Assembly: GCA_964581355.1 (NCBI GenBank)
Contig: CAZOOA010000040.1
Span: 1 to 25,441 of the forward strand
Length of the DNA stretch: 25,441 bases
Direction: 5' to 3'
Origin: CAZOOA01 sp964581355
GTDB lineage: Bacteria; Bacillota; Dethiobacteria; DTU022; UBA8154
The translations under genes were made by a program, and so were the position numbers. Shown in pieces: positions 6,110 through 14,251 of the stretch (positions are counted from its first letter, which is position 1; the number at the start of each line of letters is the position of its first letter). The notes beneath the pieces are model-generated. The model was not told where the DNA came from, did not search any database, and saw only the letters and a list, made by a program, of their open reading frames with translations.

Positions 6110-7309
6110 ATGGTGCCGGAAAAAGATGCTTCTGGAAGAAAAATTGTCTTTGACATGGATGGCGTCATCACAGGGGAAAGCTGCTACTGGGATGCAGCTG
6201 CCCTGGTTGTCTGGGAATTGTTTTATGCGCCCGGCTACATGGGGCTGCCTGCTCCTGACCACCTTCCTTCTTTTACCACAAACCCTGCTGCCGGGGAGGT
6301 TTCCAGGATCAGGAAGGTGGTCTTTGAGGATGATGCTGTAATATCCCTTTTTAAGAACAGGGCTGTAAATTCTAACTGGGACCTGGCTTTTTTAACGTTT
6401 ACCTATCAACTGGTTCAGTTGTTCCAGGCATTTTCCAGCGCAGGAATCGAGGCAAAAGAGCTTCCCCTGTCCCCCGGTGAAGAACTGGGCCTGGACCATT
6501 TAAACCCCTTGGGGTTTTTGGCCCGCTCTCTGCAGGGGAACCTTTGGCAGCCTGATTATTCCAGGGTTTTGGCTCCGTGGACGGAAAAAGCCCGTGGATT
6601 GAAGTTGATGGAGCAGGTGGACCGGATGATGCCTGCCCGCTATAGAGATGTATTTGCCGGAACTTTTTCCAGTTCATCCCGGCTTTGGAAGGGTATGCAG
6701 CGGATTTTCCAGGAATGGTACTTTGGTGATGAACAGTTTGCTTCCCTTTATGGAGAAAAACCAAACCATCCCGGAAAGGAAGGGCTCATGTACAGAGAGC
6801 AGCCTGTCTTGCCTCAAAAAAACGTCCGGACTACCCTGGAGCGACTGCTGGACCAGGGCTGGACCCTGGGAATTGCAACAGGTCGCCCGTTTAACGAACT
6901 CTATCCTCCCCTGGAACAGATGGAACTCTGGGCCTATTTTGACCAAAACTCTGTAGCCACTTTTACCGATGTGGAGCAGGCGGAAAAAATGTTACAAAAA
7001 GAGCTAGAGAACACAGGGCAGGATGTTTCCCTGGCCAAGCCTCACCCTTTTTCCTTTCTCAAGGCCTACTGGGCTGGGACTTACCCGGAAAAGGATCTGG
7101 CTTTTGCAGATTTTCCGCGACCGCCGGGAAACAGCTGCTTGGTTGTGGGTGATTCCATGGCCGATCTGTTGGCTGCCAGGCAAATGGAAGCAGAGTTTAT
7201 CGGGGTATTGACAGGCCACAACGGGCCTTCCAGCCAGGCATTATTTCAACAGGAAGGGGCGAGGGCTGTTTTCCCCGATATTACCTATCTCCCGGACTTC
7301 CTGGGCTAA
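6110..7309 (+). CDS. HAD-superfamily hydrolase, large cap domain
   Basis: The 399-residue protein carries the four HAD motifs: FDMDGVITGE (nucleophile Asp15, acid/base Asp17), IATGRPFNE (about 254-262), Lys in AKPHPFSF (about 309) and VVGDSMADLLAAR (about 346-358). Such enzymes hydrolyse phosphate esters through an aspartyl-phosphate. The roughly 230 residues between motifs I and II form an unusually large cap, which would set substrate choice. In histidine synthesis a HAD or PHP phosphatase acts between HisB and HisD; its place beside HisB- and HisD-like genes suggests an analogous phosphatase step here, but that is inference. The ATG at 6110 directly follows AGGGAGG (6099-6105); the in-frame ATG 27 bases upstream lacks a ribosome site. 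It ends 81 bases before a convergent gene. Confidence 0.85.
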   Translation: MVPEKDASGRKIVFDMDGVITGESCYWDAAALVVWELFYAPGYMGLPAPDHLPSFTTNPAAGEVSRIRKVVFEDDAVISLFKNRAVNSNWDLAFLTFTYQLVQLFQAFSSAGIEAKELPLSPGEELGLDHLNPLGFLARSLQGNLWQPDYSRVLAPWTEKARGLKLMEQVDRMMPARYRDVFAGTFSSSSRLWKGMQRIFQEWYFGDEQFASLYGEKPNHPGKEGLMYREQPVLPQKNVRTTLERLLDQGWTLGIATGRPFNELYPPLEQMELWAYFDQNSVATFTDVEQAEKMLQKELENTGQDVSLAKPHPFSFLKAYWAGTYPEKDLAFADFPRPPGNSCLVVGDSMADLLAARQMEAEFIGVLTGHNGPSSQALFQQEGARAVFPDITYLPDFLG

Positions 7310-7357
7310 ATCCTTGGCTTGAATGAGCTAAACAATCAGGATCTGGTTTTAATTATC

Positions 7358-7402
7358 CACCGGTGGCGTTGCAAGCATCTGTTTTCTGCTCACCGGTGTT
7401 TT
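7358..7402 (+). terminator. Possible terminator of the HisD/HisB-like operon
   Basis: CACCGGTG (7358-7365) and a second CACCGGTG (7391-7398) can pair as an 8-bp stem with a 25-base loop, followed by TTTTGGTTTT. It overlaps the last codons of the convergent membrane protein gene. The octamer is itself palindromic, so other foldings exist. Confidence 0.4.
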
Positions 7403-7875
7403 GGTTTTAGGCGCAGGGAAACCACCAGGAGAATAATTCCCAGGGCTAAAATCAAAAAGTTCATTGTCTGGGCCTTGTTCAGCCCTTCCCGGATTAGGGG
7501 GCCCAGTGGACTATCCATACCGTGGGCCAGGTAACCGGGGATAACGCTTAGAGTAATCTGGACCAGGATAAAAGTAATCAAGGCCAACATGGATGGTGCA
7601 AAAAATATTTTAAAATTCCCGTAAAGGTAGTATAAAAAGATCAGGCAGAAACCAATAGAGGCCAGAGACAACCAGAAAAGGTTGCGGATCACGTTCGCTT
7701 CCAGGTTGGAAAGGAACACGGCTGTTTCTGGAGGGTATTCTGTTGCCTGGGTGACGATAACCAGTTCTTCCGAAACCACAATTTCTGCCAGCGAGAACGT
7801 GACTATAGCACCCAGCAGGGATGCAGCAAAAGCCACAGAAAGCAAAATTTTCAAGGTCAACTTTATTTTTTCCAA
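7390..7875 (-). CDS. Four-helix integral membrane protein, unknown function
   Basis: The 161-residue protein has four predicted transmembrane segments (about 7-32, 62-86, 89-118, 138-156) and a short loop between the first two (EELVIVTQATEYPPET) likely on the outside. I recognise no family motif. Translation starts at TTG 7875 with AAAGGTGA just upstream on the - strand; a GTG ten bases earlier is in another frame. It is the only - strand gene of the window, convergent with the HAD gene and divergent from secA, and it is not part of the conserved backbone. Confidence 0.75.
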   Translation of the reverse strand: MEKIKLTLKILLSVAFAASLLGAIVTFSLAEIVVSEELVIVTQATEYPPETAVFLSNLEANVIRNLFWLSLASIGFCLIFLYYLYGNFKIFFAPSMLALITFILVQITLSVIPGYLAHGMDSPLGPLIREGLNKAQTMNFLILALGIILLVVSLRLKPKHR

Positions 7876-8269
7876 GATTGCTCACCTTTCCCCCATGTTT
7901 ATTCTTGTTTCATTATACTACCGTATTTAGCCCGATGATTCAACTCCCAGATTCTATTCCAGCAGAAATGCCTGCTCGAACCCTGAAGAACAAATTTTTG
8001 CATTGTTTCCCCAGGGATAAACGGGACTTATTTACGCCTGGCGGGCCAGGAACAATGATTTTTCCGATATAACGGTGAATAGCAGCAGTTGAATTTTGAA
8101 CTTCTTTTTAGTAGAATATCCTTCAAAGCATTAAAAGCAGAAGCAAAAAGGGAAAGAAATGATGATTTAAGATTTAAATAGATGCAGAAAATGTTAATGG
8201 AAAGATGTTTAGAAAAGGAGCAGGCAATTGCTTGTTTTGGATAGTTTTCACCTTTGAGGAGGTTTTTTT
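7876..8269. other. 394-base divergent region upstream of secA
   Basis: No gene is supported. The secA-proximal half is A/T-rich and carries a good promoter (8089-8117). A small hairpin, CCTGG-CGGG-CCAGG (8037-8050), lies upstream of it. The segment 7920-8030 shows nothing I can name. The leader from the promoter to secA is about 145 bases long. Confidence 0.6.
8089..8117 (+). promoter_or_regulatory. Sigma-A-type promoter of secA
   Basis: TTGAAT (8089-8094, four of six) and TAGAAT (8112-8117, five of six) are separated by the optimal 17 bases in an A/T-rich setting. Transcription would begin near 8124 and leave an untranslated leader of about 145 bases in front of the GTG of secA. Confidence 0.6.
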
Positions 8270-11239
8270 GTGGGACTTTTAACCAAGTTCATGAATTATT
8301 CACGCTCCAGGGAAATTAAAAAACTCTGGCGCTACGTGGAGGAAGTAAACTCGTATGAAGACCAAATGAAACAACTGAAAGATGAAGAGTTTGCCTCATA
8401 CACAGAGGAGTTGAAATCCCGGCTGGAGGACGGCGAAGAATTGATGGATCTTCTGCCTGAGGCCTTTGCCTTGGTCCGGGAGGCCGCCTCCCGGACCCTG
8501 GGCATGCGTCCTTTTGATGTCCAGGTTTTAGGTGGCATCGTTCTGCACCAGGGACGCATTGCCGAGATGAAAACCGGTGAAGGGAAAACCCTGGTGGCAA
8601 CCATGCCGGCCTATTTGAACGCCTTGACCGGCAAAGGGGTCCACATTGTGACGGTAAATGATTATCTGGCCCGGCGGGACCGGGACTGGATGAGTCCGGT
8701 TTATGAGCTGCTGGGGCTCAGCGTGGGCTTGGTTGTCCAGGGCTTAAGAGCGGAAGAGCGCCGGCAGGGCTATCAAGCCGACATCACTTATGGCACCAAC
8801 AATGAATTTGGCTTCGATTACCTGCGGGATAACATGGTCCTGTACGAGGAAAACCTGGTCCAGCGGCCGCTGCATTATGCCATCGTGGACGAAGTGGACA
8901 GTATCCTGGTGGATGAGGCCCGGACACCTTTGATCATTAGCGGAACCCCGGAAAAAGAGACGGGTATTTTTGAACGCTGGCTGAAGCCTGTAGAATTCAT
9001 CATGAAAAAACAGGAACGTCTGGTCAGTGACCTGTTGAAAAAGGCCGAAGAAGAAAAACAGGCGGGCAACCTGGAAGAAGTCGGAGAACTGCTTTACTTG
9101 GCCAGGCTGGGGGCTCCCAAAAATCCAAAGCTTCTGGAGATGCTAAAAGAGCCCGGCCTGTTAAAAGCCCTGGAACGGGTCAAGCATGCCCTTACAGACA
9201 GCCAGAAACAGGTGATCAAGGAACGGCTTTATTTTACCATCGATGAATCCAGCGGGGTGGTGGATATTCATTCCATGGGCTACGATATCCTGGTGGAAGA
9301 AGAGCCAGTCTTAAAAAAATTCCACAGTTATGACCGCGAAAGATTGGATAGCCTGGATGATGAAGATGACGAAGAAGGCGTTGAAGACGGATTTAGCGAG
9401 GAAATGCAGGAGATCCGGCAGCAGGGGGCCGAGCATGAATCCATTATCCGCACCCTGCTGAAAGCCTATTCTTTCTTTCAAAAAGATGTCGATTATGTGG
9501 TTAAGGACGGGGAAGTGACCATTGTTGACGAATTCACCGGGCGGCTGATGCACGGGCGCCGCTACAGCGAAGGGCTGCACCAGGCCATTGAAGCCAAAGA
9601 AGGGGTAACGGTAAAAGGCCGGTCCAAGACCATCGCCTCGATTACGTTTCAGAATTACTTCCGCATGTATGAAAAGCTGTCTGGTATGACCGGGACAGCC
9701 TTAACAGAAGAAGGGGAGTTCCAGACCATTTATTCCATGGACGTGGTGGTAATCCCGACCAACGAAGAGATGATCCGGGAGGATCTGCCCGATGTCATCT
9801 ACCAGACAGAGCGGGCCAAGTTGGATGCCGTGGTGGAAGAAATCGCCAGGCGCCATGAAGCGGGGCAGCCTATGCTGGTGGGGACCATTTCCATTGAGCG
9901 TTCCGAGCTGTTGAGCCGGATGCTCTCCAAGCGGGGCATCCGCCACCATGTGCTTAATGCCAAGCATCATGAGAAAGAAGCCGAGATCGTGGCCCAGGCG
10001 GGCCAGGAAGGTGCCGTGACCATTGCGACCAATATGGCCGGCAGGGGAACCGATATCGTGTTGGGCGGCAACCCCGACCCGGAAATAGATGAAATCCGCA
10101 ACAACCCGGAGATGACACCGGAAGAAAAGCAGGCCCGAATAGAGGAAATCAAGCGCCGCTGGCAGGAACGCCACGACCGGGTGGTGGAACTGGGCGGCCT
10201 GCACATCATCGGTACCGAGCGCCATGAATCCCGCCGTATCGACAACCAGCTCCGGGGACGCTCCGGTCGGCAGGGAGATCCCGGTTCCTCCCAGTTTTTT
10301 GTTTCCATGGAAGATGAACTGATGCGCCTGTTTGGGTCTGATAGCACCCGGTCCATCATGGAGCGGCTGGGCATGGAAGAAAATGTGCCCGTAGAGCACA
10401 ATATGATCAGCAGGGCCATTGAAAATGCCCAGAAAAAGGTGGAAAACCGCAACTTTGAGATTCGTAAGCACATCCTGGAATACGATGATGTCCTGAACCA
10501 GCAGCGGGAGATTATCTACAAGCAGCGCCGCCAGGTTTTGGAAGGAGAAAACCTGCGGGAAAACATTTTGAAGATGATCGAAGATCTTATCGACGAAGCC
10601 ATGTCCCAGTATGCTGACAGGAGCCTGGATGAGGATTACTGGAACCTGGCAGGGTTGGTGGATTACCTGGAGCGGACTTTCTTCCTTCCCGGCACTGTTT
10701 CCGCGGAAGAGCTGCAGGAGCTGACCCACGAGGAAATCAGGGAACTGCTGCTGGAAAAGGCGCAGGAACTATACGCCAGGCGGGAAGAGGAACTGGGTCT
10801 GGAGACCATCAGGGAACTGGAGCGGGTCATCCTGCTCCGCGATGTAGATCGCAAATGGATGGACCACATTGATGCCATGCATGATCTCCGCCAGGGAGTA
10901 GGGCTGCGAAGCTACGGACAGCAAAATCCCCTGGTGGAATATAAAAAGGAATCCCATGACATGTTCCATGAAATGATCCGTTCCATCCGGGAAGATGTCA
11001 TCCGGATACTTTTCCGGGTCAAGGTGACCGAAGCCCCCCAGCGCCAGCAGGTGGTCGCGCCCCGTCAAGAAGGTCGGGCCCAGGTGGGAGGCGCTATGGC
11101 GGAAAGCAGGGGAGGCCAGGAACAGGCAGCGGAGAGCTCCCGCAAAGAACCGGTAAAGGTGCACAAGGTGGGGCGCAATGCTCCCTGTCCCTGTGGCAGT
11201 GGTACAAAGTATAAAAAGTGCTGCGGCAAGGGAGAATAG
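8270..11239 (+). CDS. secA: Preprotein translocase ATPase SecA, with enlarged crosslinking domain
   Basis: SecA drives export of unfolded proteins through SecYEG using ATP. Present are Walker A MKTGEGKT (100-107), DEVDSILVDEARTPLIISG (207-225), VDEFTGR, TNMAGRGTDIVLGGN and the C-terminal zinc-binding tail CPCGSGTKYKKCC, which binds SecB or ribosomes in other bacteria. At 989 residues it is about 90-150 longer than most: the interval from ISG (223-225) to DYVVKDGE (408) is about 85 residues longer than in E. coli SecA. The extra part includes LLYLARLGAPKNPKLLEML, which reminds me of the insert in Bacteroidetes/Chlorobi-type SecA, and an acidic run (DDEDDEEG). GTG start, with GAGGAGG (8256-8262) seven bases upstream. 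prfB follows, as in Bacillus. Confidence 0.97.
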   Translation: MGLLTKFMNYSRSREIKKLWRYVEEVNSYEDQMKQLKDEEFASYTEELKSRLEDGEELMDLLPEAFALVREAASRTLGMRPFDVQVLGGIVLHQGRIAEMKTGEGKTLVATMPAYLNALTGKGVHIVTVNDYLARRDRDWMSPVYELLGLSVGLVVQGLRAEERRQGYQADITYGTNNEFGFDYLRDNMVLYEENLVQRPLHYAIVDEVDSILVDEARTPLIISGTPEKETGIFERWLKPVEFIMKKQERLVSDLLKKAEEEKQAGNLEEVGELLYLARLGAPKNPKLLEMLKEPGLLKALERVKHALTDSQKQVIKERLYFTIDESSGVVDIHSMGYDILVEEEPVLKKFHSYDRERLDSLDDEDDEEGVEDGFSEEMQEIRQQGAEHESIIRTLLKAYSFFQKDVDYVVKDGEVTIVDEFTGRLMHGRRYSEGLHQAIEAKEGVTVKGRSKTIASITFQNYFRMYEKLSGMTGTALTEEGEFQTIYSMDVVVIPTNEEMIREDLPDVIYQTERAKLDAVVEEIARRHEAGQPMLVGTISIERSELLSRMLSKRGIRHHVLNAKHHEKEAEIVAQAGQEGAVTIATNMAGRGTDIVLGGNPDPEIDEIRNNPEMTPEEKQARIEEIKRRWQERHDRVVELGGLHIIGTERHESRRIDNQLRGRSGRQGDPGSSQFFVSMEDELMRLFGSDSTRSIMERLGMEENVPVEHNMISRAIENAQKKVENRNFEIRKHILEYDDVLNQQREIIYKQRRQVLEGENLRENILKMIEDLIDEAMSQYADRSLDEDYWNLAGLVDYLERTFFLPGTVSAEELQELTHEEIRELLLEKAQELYARREEELGLETIRELERVILLRDVDRKWMDHIDAMHDLRQGVGLRSYGQQNPLVEYKKESHDMFHEMIRSIREDVIRILFRVKVTEAPQRQQVVAPRQEGRAQVGGAMAESRGGQEQAAESSRKEPVKVHKVGRNAPCPCGSGTKYKKCCGKGE

Positions 11240-11245
11240 GCGGAA

Positions 11246-11286
11246 AAGTCCTTTTTTGGTTAGAGCGGGGAATATAACCGGGACTT
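11246..11286 (+). other. Nested hairpin between secA and prfB
   Basis: AAGTCC (11246-11251) pairs with GGACTT (11281-11286), and inside it GGTTA (11258-11262) pairs with TAACC (11275-11279). There is no T-run after it, so it is unlikely to be a terminator; it may be a processing or leader structure. Confidence 0.35.
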
Positions 11287-11334
11287 GGCTGTTAAAGGGC
11301 TGAAGTGATAATTATCGTAGGGAGGAGAAATCGG

Positions 11335-12460
11335 ATGCTTATTGATTTAAAGGAAGATTGGACCCGGCAGAAAAAAAGGCTGGAGGACTGGAGGCAGTCT
11401 CTTTGACCCCGAAAGCCTGAAAGAAGAAATCAAAAAACTGGAGGAAGAAGCCAGCGAACCCGACTTCTGGAATCACCCTGAAGGAGCCCAGAAAAAAATG
11501 CAGCGGTTGGGACGGTTGCAGGAGCAGGTAAAAGAGTTTGAAGAAGTGGCCAGGCAGCTGGACGACTGGGAAGCCCTCCTGCAGATGTGTGATGAGACCG
11601 AGAATGAACAGGAAAGCCGTGAACTGCTGGCAGAAGCCAGCACGTTACAAGAGGCGGTGAAATCATCCCTGGATGATGAAGAAGTGGCCAGGCTGTTCCA
11701 GGGGCGATACGATGAACGCAATGCCATTGTAGCCCTGCATCCAGGGGCCGGTGGATTGGAAGCCCAGGACTGGACGGAAATGCTCCTGCGCATGTACTCC
11801 AAGTGGGCAGAGAAAAAAAAATATTCAGTGGAGATTCTCGATCTGCTGCCGGGAGATGAAGCGGGGATCAAAAGTGTTACCTTTCTGGTTCAGGGAGAGA
11901 AAGCCTATGGCTATCTCCAGGTTGAACGAGGAGTCCACCGGTTGGTCCGCATTTCCCCCTTTGACACTGGCGGGCGCAGGCATACCTCTTTTGCTTCCGT
12001 GGACGTGCTGCCGGAAGTGGAAGAAGGCGTGGATGTCCAGGTGAATCCCGATGATTTAAGGATCGATACCTTCCGCTCGCAGGGAGCTGGAGGGCAGCAC
12101 GTGAATACAACGGATTCCGCCGTTCGGATTACGCACCTGCCTACAGGCTTGGTGGTCCAATGCCAAAGTGAACGCTCCCAGCATAGTAATAAGGATAGGG
12201 CCATGAAGGTTCTGCTGGGCAAGCTGGCTGACCGGGCCCAGCAGGAGCAGCGCAAAGCCATTGATGCTCTGCGAGGTGAGCAGAAAGAAATTGCCTGGGG
12301 TAGCCAGATTCGCTCATACGTCTTTCACCCTTATTCACTAATCAAAGACCACCGGACGGGCGTAGAGGTGGGCAATATCCAGGCGGTGATGGATGGAGAC
12401 TTAGATCCTTTCCTGGAGGCATTTTTACGCCAGTTTAACTGCAGTTCCGAAAAAAAATAA
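11335..12460 (+). CDS. prfB: Peptide chain release factor 2, made by programmed +1 frameshift
   Basis: RF2 ends translation at UGA and UAA. The gene starts at ATG 11335 (GGAGGAG upstream), reads 23 codons to CTT, and meets an in-frame TGA (11404-11406). A +1 shift on CTT-TGA-C enters the main frame (GAC at 11405) and gives 374 residues. This is the well-known autoregulation: low RF2 lets the ribosome pause at UGA and shift. The SPF specificity motif is Ser207-Pro-Phe209 and the catalytic GGQ is 252-254, both at family positions. The stimulating Shine-Dalgarno-like GGAGG (11390-11394 region) ends about six bases before the CTT, farther than the three bases of the E. coli signal. A gene caller that ignores the shift would start at 11498 and lose the N-terminal domain. 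Confidence 0.97.
11389..11407 (+). promoter_or_regulatory. prfB programmed frameshift site
   Basis: GGAGG followed by CAGTCT and then CTTTGAC. The ribosome slips from CTT to the overlapping TTT while TGA waits in the A site. The layout is the classical RF2 one except for the wider spacing of the internal Shine-Dalgarno. Confidence 0.93.
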
Positions 12461-12484
12461 AGAAGGCCTTGAAGGAGCGCTGCC

Positions 12485-13324
12485 ATGAAGAGATGGAAAA
12501 AGATTTTTTGGGAACTGCTGGGCATATTGCTCGGCGTATCCATCCTTGCAGTGTCCTTTAATATCTTCTTGATCCCCAACAAGCTTGCTGCCGGTGGAGC
12601 CAGCGGCCTGGGAATAATTTTTTTTCACCTGTTCCAAGTTCCAGTAGGGTTGACCGTGCTGCTGGTCAATATACCGCTTTTTACCCTGGCCTGGTATGTG
12701 TTGGGGTGGAAGTTCGTGGCTCACAGCCTGGCAGGCACCCTGCTTTTACCCCTGATGCTGGAACTGACAGCTTTTCTGCCCCCGGTTACCGAGGATGTGC
12801 TTCTTGCTTCGATTTATGGCGGTATCGGGGTAGGTCTGGGTCTGGGCCTGGTTTTTCGCTCCCAGGGTTCTACAGGAGGCACAGCCCTGGGAGCCCAACT
12901 GATCAACCATTACTTTGGACTGAGCAGCGGACAAAGCCTGGTTACTGCAGACCTTTTGATTATTGTGGCAGCGGGCTTTATTTTCAGCCCGGATGTGGCC
13001 TTGTTTGCCCTGCTGTCCATTTTTATTACCAGCAAGGTCATCGATTTGGTCCAGGAAGGACCCGGATACTCCCGGGCGGCCTTGATTATCAGCGACCACC
13101 AGGAAGCCATATCGAAACGGATTTTGCATGACCTGGACCGCGGTGCCACTTTCCTGGAAGGGACCGGGGCTTACACCGGTGAAGAGCGGGGGATTATCCT
13201 CTGTGTGGTTCCCCAGTACCAGGTAACCCGTTTGAAAAACATTGTCCGCGATACGGATCCACAGGCTTTTGTTATTGTCAGCAGCGTGGGGGAAGTGATG
13301 GGCGAGGGTTTCAGGCAAATCTGA
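12485..13324 (+). CDS. YitT-family membrane protein (YvjA-like)
   Basis: The 279-residue protein has about five or six N-terminal membrane segments (DUF161; for example LLGILLGVSILAVSFNIFLI and the Gly-rich YGGIGVGLGLGLVF RSQGSTGGT region) and a soluble C-terminal DUF2179 domain (about 195-275; YSRAALIISDHQEAI, RGATFLEGTGAYTGEE, VVPQYQVTRLKNIV). The family is widespread in Bacillota; its substrate is not established. It has AAGGAG seven bases before ATG and starts 24 bases after prfB, so it is probably cotranscribed with it. The neighbour order prfB - YitT gene corresponds to prfB-yvjA in Bacillus. Confidence 0.9.
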   Translation: MKRWKKIFWELLGILLGVSILAVSFNIFLIPNKLAAGGASGLGIIFFHLFQVPVGLTVLLVNIPLFTLAWYVLGWKFVAHSLAGTLLLPLMLELTAFLPPVTEDVLLASIYGGIGVGLGLGLVFRSQGSTGGTALGAQLINHYFGLSSGQSLVTADLLIIVAAGFIFSPDVALFALLSIFITSKVIDLVQEGPGYSRAALIISDHQEAISKRILHDLDRGATFLEGTGAYTGEERGIILCVVPQYQVTRLKNIVRDTDPQAFVIVSSVGEVMGEGFRQI

Positions 13325-13342
13325 CCTTTTTCACACCGGGAC

Positions 13343-13387
13343 AACCGGAGTCGATACCGGGAAACGGAAACTACATTTTCATACTAA
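13343..13387 (+). repeat. Dispersed repeat, copy B (left-arm type)
   Basis: AACCGGAGTCGATACCGGG starts a 45-base segment ending CATTTTCATACTAA. From 13348 on it matches copy D (25332-25372) with four substitutions and one indel, and copy C in reverse. It fills most of the gap between the YitT gene and the transketolase N-terminal gene and ends just before the AAAGGAGGGG ribosome site of the latter. Confidence 0.88.
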
Positions 13388-13401
13388 AGGAGGGGTTATC
13401 A

Positions 13402-14232
13402 ATGCCGACACTTTCAACTGCAGAGGTGGAAGAACTTAAGCTAAAGGCCCGAAAACTGCGCCGGGATATTTTGACCATGATTCACCGGGCCGGTTCGGGG
13501 CATCCCGGCGGTTCACTATCAGTGATCGACATGCTAGTTTTTTTGTATTACCGGGTCATGCGGATCAATCCCGCTGGATATCCCGGGGAAGAAAGGGACC
13601 GGCTGGTTTTAAGTAAAGGACATGCATGTCCGGCCCTTTATGCTGTATTGGCCGATCTGGGTTTTTTCCCTGCGGAAGACCTGGAGCAGTTACGCAAAAT
13701 TGAATCACACCTGCAGGGACATCCGGATATGCGTAAAACCCCCGGGGTGGAAATGTCTACCGGTTCGCTGGGACAGGGTCTTTCAGTCGCCAACGGAATG
13801 GCCCTGGCGGCCCGTATGGACCGTTCTGCAAGACAGGTATTTGTGATCCTGGGGGATGGGGAAGTCCAGGAGGGGCAGATCTGGGAAGCGGCCATGACCT
13901 CAGCCCACTACCGGCTGGGTCATCTAACGGCATTTTTGGATTATAACGGCCTGCAGATCGATGGATGGTGCCGGGATGTCAAATGCTCCGACCCTATGGT
14001 AGATAAATGGAAAGCCTTTGGCTGGAATGTCCAGGAGGCGGATGGCCACGACTTTGCCTCTCTCCAGGAAGCTCTGGGGCGTGCCCGGTCGTACCCCGAC
14101 TCACCCAGCATGATAGTGGCACATACGGTGAAAGGCAAAGGGGTTTCATTCATGGAAAACCAGGTGGATTGGCACGGCAAAGCGCCCAGTGCCGAGGAAC
14201 TGGAACAAGGGCTGGCCGAACTGGCAACCTGA
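13402..14232 (+). CDS. Transketolase, N-terminal (TPP-binding) subunit
   Basis: The 276-residue protein is the first half of a split transketolase, which moves two-carbon units between sugar phosphates using thiamine diphosphate and magnesium. Visible are the substrate loop AGSGHPGGSLS (about 30-40), LSKGHACPALYAVL, GSLGQGLSVANGMALAARM, and the TPP motif GDGEVQEGQIWEA followed by DYNG about 24 residues later. Split forms are usual in archaea and many Clostridia. The ATG follows AAAGGAGGGG with six bases between. It is followed 19 bases later by the C-terminal subunit. A DXS-like role is unlikely given two subunits of this size, but a specialised C2 transfer cannot be excluded. Confidence 0.93.
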   Translation: MPTLSTAEVEELKLKARKLRRDILTMIHRAGSGHPGGSLSVIDMLVFLYYRVMRINPAGYPGEERDRLVLSKGHACPALYAVLADLGFFPAEDLEQLRKIESHLQGHPDMRKTPGVEMSTGSLGQGLSVANGMALAARMDRSARQVFVILGDGEVQEGQIWEAAMTSAHYRLGHLTAFLDYNGLQIDGWCRDVKCSDPMVDKWKAFGWNVQEADGHDFASLQEALGRARSYPDSPSMIVAHTVKGKGVSFMENQVDWHGKAPSAEELEQGLAELAT

Positions 14233-14251
14233 GAAGGGAGGAGATGATTGT

